Origin: Palsa-504 sp963744005
GTDB taxonomy: Bacteria > Actinomycetota > Actinomycetes > Streptosporangiales > Streptosporangiaceae
Reading direction: 5' to 3'
NCBI GenBank assembly: GCA_963744005.1
Contig: CAVURU010000003.1
Location: forward strand, 3,410,001 to 3,474,000
DNA length: 64,000 nt
A model generated the notes under the pieces. That model was given only the letters and a program-made list of their open reading frames with translations. It searched no databases and had not been told where the DNA came from. The position numbers and the translations under genes were made by a program. Of this stretch, positions 51,334 to 59,362 are shown piece by piece. Every line of letters begins with the position of its first letter. The stretch's first letter is position 1.

Positions 51334-52198
51334 ATGCCGGAACTGCCGGAAGTGGAGTCGCTCGCCGCCTTCCTGCGGGAGCACGCGGCTGGTCACGCGG
51401 TGGCCCGGGCCGACGCCGCGTCATTCTCCGTGCTGAAGACCTTCGACCCGCCGCTGGAGGCGCTGACCGGGCAGGTCATCACCGAGGTCGGCCAGGCACG
51501 GCAAGTTCCTGGACCTGGCCACCGACCGGGGGCTGCACCTGATCATGCACCTGGCCCGGGCCGGCTGGCTGCGCTGGCGGGACGAGCTGCCCACCGCCGT
51601 GCCCAAGCCGGGCAAGAGCCCGCTGGCCTTCCGGCTGAGGCTGGACGACGGCTCCGGGTTCGACCTCACCGAGGCGGGCACCCGCAAGCGGCTGGCCGTC
51701 TACCTGGTCCGGGACCCCGACGAGGTTCCCGGGGTGGCCACCCTCGGGCCGGACCCGCTGGCGGCCGACTTCACCATCGAGACGCTCACCGGCCTGCTGG
51801 CCGGGAAGCGGACCCAGGTCAAGGGCGTCCTGCGGGACCAGCGCGTCATCGCCGGCATCGGGAACGCCTACTCGGACGAGGTGCTGCACGCGGCCCGGAT
51901 GTCGCCGTTCAAGATCGCGGCCACCATGACGCCAGAGGAGATGGCCACCCTCTACGCGGCGATCAAGACCACCCTGGGCGAGGCGGTCGAGCGTTCGGCC
52001 GGCCTGGCCGCCGCCGACCTCAAGGGCGAGAAGAAGAGCGGGCTGCGGGTGCACGGCCGGGCCGGAGAAGAATGCCAGGTCTGCGGGGACACCATCCGGG
52101 AAGTGTCATTCGCTGACTCGGCGCTGCAGTACTGCCCGACCTGCCAGACCGGCGGCAAGCCGCTGGCCGACCGGCGGCTGTCCCGGCTGCTGAAGTAG
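51334..52198 (+). pseudogene. Fpg/Nei-type DNA glycosylase, apparent one-base frameshift
   Basis: The protein begins MPELPEVESLAAFLREHAAG with the catalytic proline and E3. The frame is lost after TEVG (about 51492), where one extra C in GGCC leads out of frame. The next frame gives RHGKFLDLATDRGLHLIMHLARAGWLRW and runs on through VLRDQRVIAGIGNAYSDEVL to the zinc finger CQVCGDTIREVSFADSALQYCPTC. A total of 865 bases equals 288 codons plus one. If the extra base is an error, this is an intact 287-residue glycosylase for oxidised bases. Confidence 0.85.
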
Positions 52199-52273
52199 CG
52201 GTGCCCGGCGTCCGGCACCATGCTCGTCAACCGCGCTGAGCAGTGAGAGCGGGTACCCTGACAAGGACTGCCC

Positions 52274-52346
52274 GGGGCTATAGCTCAGCTGGAAGAGCAT
52301 CTGGTTTGCAACCAGAAGGTCAGGGGTTCGAGCCCCCTTAGCTCCA
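52274..52346 (+). tRNA. tRNA-Ala (TGC)
   Basis: The acceptor stem pairs GGGGCTA with TAGCTCC. The anticodon arm is CTGGT-TTGCAAC-CAG with anticodon TGC. The T arm is AGGGG-TTCGAGC-CCCCT. The discriminator A at 52346 is followed by CCCA, so CCA is not cleanly encoded. The integrase gene lies 78 bases away on the 3' side, oriented toward it. Confidence 0.95.
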
Positions 52347-52423
52347 CCCAGGTCAGGACCTATTCCGGGTCCCAAGCACAGACCTTTGATGACCTTGGTG
52401 CAGCAGCAAAGTGCAGCAATAGG

Positions 52424-53665
52424 TCAGGTGTCTCTCTCGTCCAGCCATTGCCCGAGCCTGCGCAGAGCATCACGGGTAGCCGCCGAGGGCACCTCGGTGT
52501 AGATCTCCATCGTGATGGCGATCTTGCTGTGCCGCAGGATCTGCATAGCGACACGAGGATGTACGTCCAGGGCGGCCAGCAGCGAGCCGCACGTCTTCCG
52601 GGTGCTATGCCTGGTGATCTTCGGTACATCGGCCTTGGCGATACGGCGGTCGAAGCTGCGATCGAAGTTACCGGGTTCGATCGGTGTGCCATGTCGGCTG
52701 GTGAACACCAGACCGGTCTCGATCCATGCAGTCCCTGCACGATCGCGATCAGCTGATTGCTGTTCTCGACGAAGCCTCAGCGCGGTGACGCACAGCTCTG
52801 GCAGAGGCAAAGGGGCCTCGGAGGATTCAGTTTTCACCTGGCGGAGGAGGAGCTGACCCTTTACCCGCTGGAGTTGCTCGCCCACGTACAACTCGGCGGC
52901 ATCGAGGTCGACGCGATCCCAGGCGAGCCCGAGAACTTCGCCTTTGCGCAGGCCCAGAACGAGGAGAAGGATGTAGGCCGTATATAGAGCATCATCGTCC
53001 AGGCGAGCTGACTCCAGGAACCGGCGTGCCTCGTCCACAGTCCAGACCGGCCGCTTGTGTTTCCTCGGCGCGGGCAGGCGGATCACGCTCACCGGATTAC
53101 GGGCGATGATCTCTTCTTCAACAGCGCAGGTGAGGGCAGCACGAAGGGTATCGCGGGCATCCTTGCGGCTTCGCGGAGCCAGGATCTCCTGACAACACTC
53201 GCCGATCGCGCAGCAACGCCGCTTGGATTCCGGTCGGCCAGCGTCCGTACCCTGGGCGCAGCACTGGCAGATGCTCGCGAGCTTGTTGAGCCATTGCCTG
53301 ATGTCTCTCACCTGGAGCTTGTCGAGCCGCTTCTGGCCCAGGTGCGGAACGATGTGCAGACGGACGAACAGCTCGTAGGTCTGGTACGTCTTGGGGGCCA
53401 GGTTGGGCTGAACGATCTCTTCCAGCCAATACGAGAGAAAGTCGGCCAGCTTCGGCACGTCAGAACTGACCGGTCCGCGAGCTGCCTCGTCCCTGAGCTT
53501 GAACCATGCCCGCTGAGCGGCCTCGTAGGTCTTGGCCTTGACGTACTTGCGGTAGCGGTCCCCGCCCGGTCGGAAGCACCAGACGTATCCCCGGTAGCCA
53601 GTCACCCGGCCGTGGCTGTCCTTGACCGGGTAGATAGATCCCTCGCCGTTCCGGTGCCTGGTCAT
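52424..53665 (-). CDS. int: AICE/phage-type tyrosine integrase
   Basis: The 413-residue recombinase has an N-terminal arm domain (GSIYPVKDSHGRVTGYRGYVW), a core-binding domain and a catalytic domain with Arg in LGLRKGEVLGL, the beta-hairpin lysine in RQVKTESSEAP, HSTRKTC (H-x-x-R), HSK and the nucleophile tyrosine in EIYTEV. A cysteine-rich insert (CQCC, RRCC, ECCQ) lies at about residues 132-155, as in other actinomycete integrases. It overlaps the excisionase-like gene. Its closeness to tRNA-Ala suggests that the tRNA 3' end is attL. Confidence 0.93.
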   Translation of the reverse strand: MTRHRNGEGSIYPVKDSHGRVTGYRGYVWCFRPGGDRYRKYVKAKTYEAAQRAWFKLRDEAARGPVSSDVPKLADFLSYWLEEIVQPNLAPKTYQTYELFVRLHIVPHLGQKRLDKLQVRDIRQWLNKLASICQCCAQGTDAGRPESKRRCCAIGECCQEILAPRSRKDARDTLRAALTCAVEEEIIARNPVSVIRLPAPRKHKRPVWTVDEARRFLESARLDDDALYTAYILLLVLGLRKGEVLGLAWDRVDLDAAELYVGEQLQRVKGQLLLRQVKTESSEAPLPLPELCVTALRLRREQQSADRDRAGTAWIETGLVFTSRHGTPIEPGNFDRSFDRRIAKADVPKITRHSTRKTCGSLLAALDVHPRVAMQILRHSKIAITMEIYTEVPSAATRDALRRLGQWLDERDT

Positions 53666-53859
53666 GCGGCTCTGTCCTCCGCTACCCGGCGGCGGATGTA
53701 GTCATCGACCCATTCCGGGAGGATCTTGCGATGGCCTCCGTCCTTGATTGAGCGGATCTGCCCCGACAAGACAAGATGCTTCGTCTTGGTCAAGCCGTAG
53801 CCGAGCAACTCCGCGACCTCAGCGGTCGAATACCACCGGCGATTCATGCTCATGCTCAC
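53662..53859 (-). CDS. xis: excisionase-like HTH protein
   Basis: The small protein reads RRWYSTAEVAELLGYGLTKTKHLVLSGQIRSIKDGG and then HRKILPEWVDDYIRRRV, a MerR/excisionase-type winged helix. GTG 53859 lies 9 bases after AAGGAG and is a better start than the ATGs at 53853 or 53847. It overlaps the integrase start by ATGA, the standard Xis-Int pair of actinomycete integrative elements. It should bend DNA to direct excision. Confidence 0.85.
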   Translation of the reverse strand: MSMSMNRRWYSTAEVAELLGYGLTKTKHLVLSGQIRSIKDGGHRKILPEWVDDYIRRRVAEDRAA

Positions 53860-53886
53860 ATCGCTTCTCCTTCGTCTAGTCACGTG

Positions 53887-55353
53887 TTAGGCAGCAGCCT
53901 GGCTACCGTGCTCCCGCGCACGGGCGGCTGAGGTGAGCGCGAGCACGTCGTTGGCACCCGCGGTGTAGCCGGTTCCGGCGTAGGCCCAGTTCTTGATGAC
54001 CAGGACGACGGTCTCGTCTATCGGTCGTCCCCACGGATCGCGTTCGCCGTCTGGGTGGCGTTCGGCGCGGCGGTGGTCGGTGCGGGCTTGGCGGAGCTGG
54101 GTGAAGGTGACGGAGTAGCGGCGGGATTTGGTCAGGAAGTGGCCGCCGTAGCCGAGCATGTGGGCCCAGGTCCGGAACCGTGACTGGCCGCCTGCGCGTC
54201 GGCTGCCGAGCTGCCAGGAGGTGATGATCATCCGCCGGTAGTGCGCCGTACAGCGCAGCGCATCGATGTCAATCTGGTGGCGGAGCCGCTGAGCGGGCAG
54301 GCCGGGCACGGTAAGGGTCTTGGTGGCGTACTTGGCGATGTAGTTAGCCACGGAATGATGGTTCAGCGGCTGTCCGGATCCGGCGATGTCCTGGCCCCGG
54401 ATGGGCCGCACGTCGGTGCCTTGCTGTGTGCCGAAGGTCAACCGGACCGTCGGGCCGGTCCCGGCCAGGACCGTGAGGCTGACGGCAGCGGCGGCCTGGC
54501 GGATGGCATCGCAGAGCACGTTGACGTCGATGCGGGGCGGCGGGGGCTGGTAGTCCTCGCCAAGGGCGTCCAGGCGGATGACGGCGTGGAAGTGCACGAC
54601 TCCGCGGGCCTGGTATTCGGCGACCTTGACGTACCGGACCCGGACCAGGGTCCGGAGCTGCTTCTGAGTAACGCCGATAGCGCGGGCGAGCTGGCGGGGC
54701 AGGTAGGTGATGAACCGCCGCCACAGATCTCCGGCGTAGGCATTGAACAGGACCGCGGCGGTGTAGTCGTAGCAGTCCAGGCACATCGGCCGGCCCAGCC
54801 GCGGATCGTCCTCCCGGTGCCGGATGGGGCAGGAGATGTCCCGGCCGTGCGGGCAGCGCCTCGCCTTGGCGTCGCGGCGGGGGCGGCAGGGCAGGGTGGT
54901 ATGGCCGCGCATCCGCCGGGAGTGCACGGGACCGAACGAGGGAGCGGTGAGGGTGGCGAACACGCACGGGTGCGCGGTGATCGAGTCGGGGATACCTTTG
55001 CCTCCGGCCAGTCCCGCCCGGACCAGCTGGCGGGCGTCCCGCTTGTACACCTGGGAGCAGGGCGGGCAGACGGCTTCGCGGCGGTTCCCGCAGGGGACGG
55101 CCAGGACCCCGCCGGGTTCGGTGGCGGTGGTGTAGAGGGGGGCGGTTTCTCCGGTGGCCAGGTCGATGGCGTCGGTGCGGCCGCGGAGCAGGATGGGGCG
55201 GGTGCAGCTGCCGGAGGTGGCGAGCTGCCGTTCCCAGGCGTGGAGGTCGGCCCAGGTGATGACGGTGGTGTCGTCGGCGTCCGCTCCCGGTCCCGGGCCC
55301 GCGTGGGGTCCGGGCTCGAGAGTGGCGGTCGCGGCGGCCGTCGGGTGGTTCAT
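53887..55353 (-). CDS. HUH-type rolling-circle replication initiator (RepSA-like)
   Basis: The 488-residue protein begins MNHPTAAATATLEPG. Cys-rich motifs (VCPPC, CPHG, CPIRH, CLDCYDY) precede the metal-binding HUH motif HFHAVIRLD and the catalytic region VANYIAKYATK with the nucleophile tyrosine. These are the marks of the AICE replication initiator family, which nicks the element's origin for autonomous replication. Its ATG 55353 overlaps the stop of the translocase gene (ATGA). It is followed by the excisionase gene 27 bases later. Confidence 0.85.
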   Translation of the reverse strand: MNHPTAAATATLEPGPHAGPGPGADADDTTVITWADLHAWERQLATSGSCTRPILLRGRTDAIDLATGETAPLYTTATEPGGVLAVPCGNRREAVCPPCSQVYKRDARQLVRAGLAGGKGIPDSITAHPCVFATLTAPSFGPVHSRRMRGHTTLPCRPRRDAKARRCPHGRDISCPIRHREDDPRLGRPMCLDCYDYTAAVLFNAYAGDLWRRFITYLPRQLARAIGVTQKQLRTLVRVRYVKVAEYQARGVVHFHAVIRLDALGEDYQPPPPRIDVNVLCDAIRQAAAAVSLTVLAGTGPTVRLTFGTQQGTDVRPIRGQDIAGSGQPLNHHSVANYIAKYATKTLTVPGLPAQRLRHQIDIDALRCTAHYRRMIITSWQLGSRRAGGQSRFRTWAHMLGYGGHFLTKSRRYSVTFTQLRQARTDHRRAERHPDGERDPWGRPIDETVVLVIKNWAYAGTGYTAGANDVLALTSAARAREHGSQAAA

Positions 55354-56177
55354 GCGAGGTGGGTGCCGCGGAGGCGGGCGGCGTAGGCGGCGAGGTATTT
55401 GATGTCGGCGTCGGTGAGGTAGGCGGCTTTGATCCGGCGGGGGATGCCGGTCTCGGACAGCAGCCACCCGACCCCGCGGGCGAGCGGTTCGATGTCGGCG
55501 GCGGTGTATCCCTCCGACGCCCAGCCTTGGCCCAGGACGGTGTCGGAGGAGGCGTCGGTGGTGCAGCGGAATGCCCACCGGTAGGAGAACAGGTCCCGCA
55601 TGGAGGGGTCGATGACCTGGTGGGAGGGCCGCTGGGTGGCCAGCACGATGATGACCCCGGCCGCCCGTCCGCGGGCGACCAGGTCGCGGGTGAGCCCGGC
55701 GAATTTCTCCCGGTCGGCTTTGGATCCGACGGTGGCGGAGAAGTAGGCGTACTCATCGATCGGAATGAGATAGATGGGCTCTCCGTCCTCGCGGGTGATC
55801 TTCCGGCGGCCGGTGGCCAGCAGGGTCTGGTAGCGGGCGTTCATGGTGGCCTGGAACTGTTCGAACGCGGCGATGGCGTCGGTCAGGGAGGGGCCGATGA
55901 ACTCATCAGCGCAGGCCTGCCACAGGCCAAGCTCGACCTGCTTGCCGTCGACCAGGATGAGCTTGCAGTCATGGGACAGGGCGCCATGGGCGACGATCAG
56001 GTTCAGCCCGGAGGACTTGCCCGCGCCGGGTTCCCCGCCGAGCAGCATGTTGCGTTCGGCCAGGTTCACGTAGACCGGCTCGCCGTATTCGTCCTGGCCC
56101 AGGTGCACTGGGTCGAACATCGAGAACGGGAACGTCGGGACAGTAGGGAGCGGCCGAGTGTCGGAAATGGCGGTCAT
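55350..56177 (-). CDS. FtsK/SpoIIIE-type DNA translocase (TraSA/TraB-like)
   Basis: The 275-residue motor domain has Walker A GEPGAGKSSGLNLIVAHG, Walker B YLIPIDEYAYF and the ATLQRPS-like segment ATQRPSHQVID. The size is that of the short pSAM2-type TraSA, with no membrane part of its own. Such proteins move double-stranded element DNA between hyphae. The gene overlaps rep. The membrane protein encoded just upstream could anchor it. Confidence 0.88.
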   Translation of the reverse strand: MTAISDTRPLPTVPTFPFSMFDPVHLGQDEYGEPVYVNLAERNMLLGGEPGAGKSSGLNLIVAHGALSHDCKLILVDGKQVELGLWQACADEFIGPSLTDAIAAFEQFQATMNARYQTLLATGRRKITREDGEPIYLIPIDEYAYFSATVGSKADREKFAGLTRDLVARGRAAGVIIVLATQRPSHQVIDPSMRDLFSYRWAFRCTTDASSDTVLGQGWASEGYTAADIEPLARGVGWLLSETGIPRRIKAAYLTDADIKYLAAYAARLRGTHLA

Positions 56178-56323
56178 TAAAGGGCCTTCTTTCGAAGCGG
56201 ATCGGGAGCGGTGGCGGGCGGTCCCCTGCCGTGCGGGGGACCGCCGCGCCGGTCAGGCTGCCGGGCCGTGCTCGTCCGGGGGCGGGACGAGGACCAGGAC
56301 AGAGCGGTGGGAGGTGGACGCGT
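56178..56323. other. 146-bp gap between translocase and membrane-protein genes
   Basis: It contains no gene. The TTAAAGGGCCTTCTTTCG stretch at 56178-56194 holds AAGGGCCTT, a small dyad that on the minus strand is the translocase ribosome site (GAAGGCCC-like). Nothing else is recognised. Confidence 0.4.
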
Positions 56324-56893
56324 TCAGCCGCGCCAGGGGTGAGGTGATGGTGTGGCTGGCCGCGAGGTGTCGCGGCGGATGATGTCGATGGTCACCAGCT
56401 GGGACCATCGGCGGTTACGAGTGACCCGGGCGTCGCGGGCGTAGCAGGCCGCGCGGAGTTCGCCGATGTGGGCGTCGAAGTCCTCGGCGCAGATGCCTGC
56501 CCGGCACAGCACCCAGGCCCGTTCCCCGACCTGGGTCGGCCGGATCCACAGCACCAGCGGGAGTCGGCCGGAGCGGGTGTGCAGCCTAGCCTCGTAGCAC
56601 AGGCGCTGGAGGCGGTGCCGTGCGAGCACGCACCAGAACCGCCGGGTGATGAACCGGCGGGAGTCCGGCACGGCCAGGACCAGGCCGACGAACGCGGCCA
56701 GGACGACGGCGGCCCAGGTGATCGTGATCAGGATGGATAGCCGCCATAGGGCGGCGGTGAGGATGGCTAGGGTGGCGAGTTCGGTGCGGCAGCGCCAGGC
56801 GATGCCTGCCGGGGTGCGGTGGAAGCGGACGAGCAGGTCGTCGAGCTGGTAGGGGTTGTTCCGCTGGTTGCGGGAGCTATTGGTCTTGGCCAT
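56324..56893 (-). CDS. AICE membrane protein of unknown function
   Basis: The 189-residue protein has two hydrophobic helices (about residues 40-76: LATLAILTAALWRLSILIT and WAAVVLAAFVGLVLAVPD) after a basic N-terminus. A cytoplasmic domain follows with LVLWIRPTQVGERAWVLCRAGICAEDF and RNRRWSQLVTIDIIRRD. It sits just upstream of the FtsK-like gene, where full-size transfer proteins have their membrane domain. It may be the membrane partner of the translocase. No named family was recognised. Confidence 0.7.
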   Translation of the reverse strand: MAKTNSSRNQRNNPYQLDDLLVRFHRTPAGIAWRCRTELATLAILTAALWRLSILITITWAAVVLAAFVGLVLAVPDSRRFITRRFWCVLARHRLQRLCYEARLHTRSGRLPLVLWIRPTQVGERAWVLCRAGICAEDFDAHIGELRAACYARDARVTRNRRWSQLVTIDIIRRDTSRPATPSPHPWRG

Positions 56894-56899
56894 GAGGAG

Positions 56900-57121
56900 T
56901 TACCGCCTTGTCGCGGGTCGAGCAGGGGATGCGGGGTCGGCTGCGGGGGCTGGGGTGGTCCAGTCGGTGATGCAGGCCAGGGGCCAGGCGGTGCCGCAGG
57001 CTTGGCAGATGTGCGCGGTCTCGGTGATCCCGTCGCCGGTGTCGACCTCGGCGCTGGCGATGTCAAAGGAGCCGCAGTCAGGGCAGATCGGTTCGTGGGA
57101 GATGACCCGGAAGTCGTTCAC
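56900..57121 (-). CDS. zinc-ribbon small protein
   Basis: The 73-residue protein has CPDCGSFDI and ICQACGTAWPLACI, a Cys4 ribbon, followed by an Ala/Pro tail. It starts 6 bases before the membrane gene and ends a run of small genes. Function is unknown. It overlaps the next upstream gene by ATGA. Confidence 0.7.
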   Translation of the reverse strand: MNDFRVISHEPICPDCGSFDIASAEVDTGDGITETAHICQACGTAWPLACITDWTTPAPAADPASPARPATRR

Positions 57122-57363
57122 CGTGGCTCACCCCTGCCTCGGGGTGTGCGCGCGCGGATCAGCCGGGCGAGATGGGCGTCGTCGTGCGCGTGGGCGATGA
57201 TCCAGGTTTCGGCGCAGGCCTTGTGGCAGGGCACGTCTCTGGCCGGGGACCGGCACACTGTGGGGTGGCCGCACAGCACGCAGGGCTCGCGGGGGCCGAT
57301 GCGGCTGTGCCGCCAGTCCAGGGCTACTGGGCGTGCGGGGTTGCCGCTGGTAGCGTTGGGCAT
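57118..57363 (-). CDS. Cys/His-rich small protein
   Basis: The 81-residue protein carries CVLCGHPTVC and CHKACAETWI, a likely second zinc site, and ends in an Arg-rich tail. It overlaps the previous gene by four bases, which supports coupled translation. No family is recognised; similar small zinc proteins are common in actinomycete mobile elements. Confidence 0.65.
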   Translation of the reverse strand: MPNATSGNPARPVALDWRHSRIGPREPCVLCGHPTVCRSPARDVPCHKACAETWIIAHAHDDAHLARLIRARTPRGRGEPR

Positions 57364-57452
57364 GCCAAGGCTCCTTTGCTTTCACGGGTAGGGATGCGTT
57401 CTGGCTGGCCGGGCCGGGGGATGGCAGTCCCCCAGGCCCGGCGCTCTGCTGT

Positions 57453-57833
57453 CTAGGTGGTGACGCCGGGTTCCCGGCGCGCGGCGATGACCGCGGCTGG
57501 TTCGGTGCCGTTGACGCGGGCCCGGCTGCGGCTGTCCAGGAGTGCTTGGCGCATGACTTCTCGGTGCTGCCGTTGCAGTTCGGCGTCCAGGTCGGGGTAG
57601 AGGTCGTCGATGAGGGGGGTGAGCTTGTCGATGAGGTCCCGCATCGACAGGGCGGCGTCCCGGCCTTTCAGGACGAAGAAGACCGGTCCTAGGTGGAACC
57701 TGATGTGGCTGCGGCTGACGTAGGCGATGTCGGCCTGGACCTGGGTGTCGAGGGTGCCCTGCAGGACGTGCTGGGTGACGGACCAGACGCTGGGGGGTTC
57801 GCGGCGTCGCCGGTCAGCGGTGCGTGCTGACAT
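57453..57833 (-). CDS. AICE hypothetical protein
   Basis: The 126-residue protein begins MSARTADRRRREPPSVWSVTQHVLQGTLDTQ and has RFHLGPVFFVLKGRDAALSMRDLIDKLTPLIDDLYPDLD. Alternating hydrophobic and charged residues suggest a compact globular fold without membrane segments. It is preceded by a ribosome-like AAGGAGG on the minus strand. No family was recognised. Confidence 0.65.
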   Translation of the reverse strand: MSARTADRRRREPPSVWSVTQHVLQGTLDTQVQADIAYVSRSHIRFHLGPVFFVLKGRDAALSMRDLIDKLTPLIDDLYPDLDAELQRQHREVMRQALLDSRSRARVNGTEPAAVIAARREPGVTT

Positions 57834-57852
57834 GAGTTCCTCCTTGCTGAGG

Positions 57853-58209
57853 TCAGGGATGGGCCGGGCTGGCCGGGATGTGGGCGTAGGCGTCGACCTC
57901 GACGCCGTAGTAGCCGAACTCGGTGCGGCACCAGGTTTCGGTGCCGGACTGCCCCTGGCGGGGCTGGCTGGTCACGACGCCGCCGAACCGCAGCGCCCAT
58001 CGGGTGATGGCCCGCAGGCTGGCGTGTTCCGGCGGGAACTGGAGGCTGATGGCCTGGGTGTCGCAGATGGACAGGTAAACGGGCTGGGGGAGGTCGGCTG
58101 CTTCGCTGAGCAGGTTGAGGGCGCCGACGGTGAGCGCGCCGATGGGCAGCGGCGGCAGCTCGGGCAGCGGCGCTCCGGCCTTGGCCGGATCGTAGAGGTG
58201 GATGGTCAT
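57853..58209 (-). CDS. AICE hypothetical protein
   Basis: The 118-residue protein begins MTIHLYDPAKAGAPLPELPPLP and contains YLSICDTQAISLQF and ITRWALRFGGVVTSQPRQG, ending with TEFGYYGVEVDAYAHI. It starts at ATG 58209 with AAGGAGCCACC just upstream. No function is suggested by the sequence. It is one of four unknown leftward genes upstream of the transfer module. Confidence 0.65.
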   Translation of the reverse strand: MTIHLYDPAKAGAPLPELPPLPIGALTVGALNLLSEAADLPQPVYLSICDTQAISLQFPPEHASLRAITRWALRFGGVVTSQPRQGQSGTETWCRTEFGYYGVEVDAYAHIPASPAHP

Positions 58210-58265
58210 GGTGGCTCCTTGGTTGCGATCACGGGCAGGGATGGTTGCGGCCTGGCTGGGCACGC

Positions 58266-58604
58266 TCACGCCGCGTGGACGGACTTAGCCGGGACGTCCG
58301 GCTCGACGGCCTCGGCGCGGAAGGCGCGCTTGATCTTGCCGTCGCGCCCGACCCACGGTGCGAAGACCAGGCCGCGGACCACGGCGTAGCCATCGAAGGT
58401 CAGCCTGGGCTGTTCGCCAGCCACCTCGACCCAGATGGTTTCCCGTGCCTCGCGGTCCGGCTCGATCGCGTCCAGGCGGACGGTCCAGATCGGCTCGCCG
58501 TCTCGCGTCGTGGCCTGCCGTTCCTTGTCCTTGAAGTCCGGCCGCGGTTTGGGCAGCCCGGCCACCCGGAACTGGATGCCTGTCGTCTCGATCTTCAGAA
58601 GCAT
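58266..58604 (-). CDS. AICE hypothetical protein, first gene of the leftward operon
   Basis: The 112-residue protein begins MLLKIETTGIQFRVAGLPKPRPDFKDK and has ATTRDGEPIWTVRLDAIEPD, WVEVAGEQPRLTFDGYAVVRGLVFAPWV. Beta-rich and charged, it resembles small replication-linked proteins often found near AICE rep genes, but no name can be given. It is the first leftward gene beyond the operator region at 58653-58735. Confidence 0.65.
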   Translation of the reverse strand: MLLKIETTGIQFRVAGLPKPRPDFKDKERQATTRDGEPIWTVRLDAIEPDREARETIWVEVAGEQPRLTFDGYAVVRGLVFAPWVGRDGKIKRAFRAEAVEPDVPAKSVHAA

Positions 58605-58652
58605 GACGGTGCCCTTCTCGTGGCTGTCCGTAGCAGGTTGGCTCTGCTACGA

Positions 58653-58735
58653 CTAGTTCGTCCTCTCAGAGGACCTGTAAGTCCCATGATGGGGACGTTC
58701 TAGTCCGTTGTCAAGGACGAAATAGTCCGTATGAT
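58653..58735 (+). promoter_or_regulatory. promoter and operators of the XRE regulator
   Basis: -35 TTGTCA (58708-58713) and -10 TATGAT (58730-58735) are 16 bases apart. A start of transcription near 58742 would coincide with the regulator's GTG, so a leaderless mRNA is likely. Three related 11-mers surround it: CTAGTTCGTCC (58653-58663), GGACGTTCTAG (58693-58703) and GGACGAAATAG (58715-58725, inside the -35/-10 spacer). The last two are inverted relative to the first. They fit operators for the adjacent HTH protein and could control both directions. Confidence 0.7.
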
Positions 58736-58741
58736 TGACCT

Positions 58742-59362
58742 GTGGAAATGCCAGAAGTCATCCGCCAGCGCCGCACTGAACGCGGCCTCTCTCAGCGGGA
58801 CCTAGCCATCGCCGCGGGCGTCGACGTCCGCCAGATCCGCCGCTACGAAGCGGGCGAGCAGCAGCCCCTTCTCTCCGTCGCCGTGGCCATCGCCGATGCC
58901 CTGGGCATCTCCGTGGCCGAGCTGGCGGGCAAGCCATCTCACCAGGTCAGGCTGTCCGGCACCTGGTGGTCGTCCTGGCAGACCTCGCGCAGCGGCGAGG
59001 AGAAGATCGCCTCGCAGCAGATCGAGGTCAAGCAGGAAGGCGACCTGCTCCAGGTCGCCACCATCACCCGGGGCCTGAGTCAGGACGAGGGCGGCTACCA
59101 CTGGAGCGGCGAGCTGCGCCTGTGGGACAACGAGGTCCTGATGGGCTGGTACGCCGCCAACGACGGCTCGATCCGCTCCAAGGGCACGATGTACTTCGTC
59201 CTGCACCCGCACGGGCTCAACATGTCCGGCCGCTGGGTCGGCCTGGGCTTCGACGGGCGGATCATGAGCGGATGGGCCACCATGGGCCAGACTCAAGAAG
59301 AGTCCGAGAAGACCATGGCCAGCCTGATCAGTAGCGAAGGGGTGGCCTACGTTAATGACTGA
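58742..59362 (+). CDS. XRE-family regulator with C-terminal sensor-like domain
   Basis: The 206-residue protein has an N-terminal Cro/CI HTH (MPEVIRQRRTERGLSQRDLAIAAGVDVRQIRRYEAGEQQPLLSV, about 3-55). A C-terminal beta-rich domain follows (WWSSWQTSRSGEEKIASQQIEVKQ, HWSGELRLWDNEVLMGWY, LNMSGRWVGLGFDGRI). No LexA-type protease site is seen. It probably represses the leftward AICE genes and its own promoter. Starts at GTG 58742 and ATG 58748 are both possible. The gene overlaps cutA by 8 bases. Confidence 0.82.
   Translation: MEMPEVIRQRRTERGLSQRDLAIAAGVDVRQIRRYEAGEQQPLLSVAVAIADALGISVAELAGKPSHQVRLSGTWWSSWQTSRSGEEKIASQQIEVKQEGDLLQVATITRGLSQDEGGYHWSGELRLWDNEVLMGWYAANDGSIRSKGTMYFVLHPHGLNMSGRWVGLGFDGRIMSGWATMGQTQEESEKTMASLISSEGVAYVND

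Noticed and set aside
54344..55756. 470-codon leftward frame over rep and tra
   Set aside because: It is a Pro/Arg/Thr-rich out-of-frame shadow of the replication initiator.
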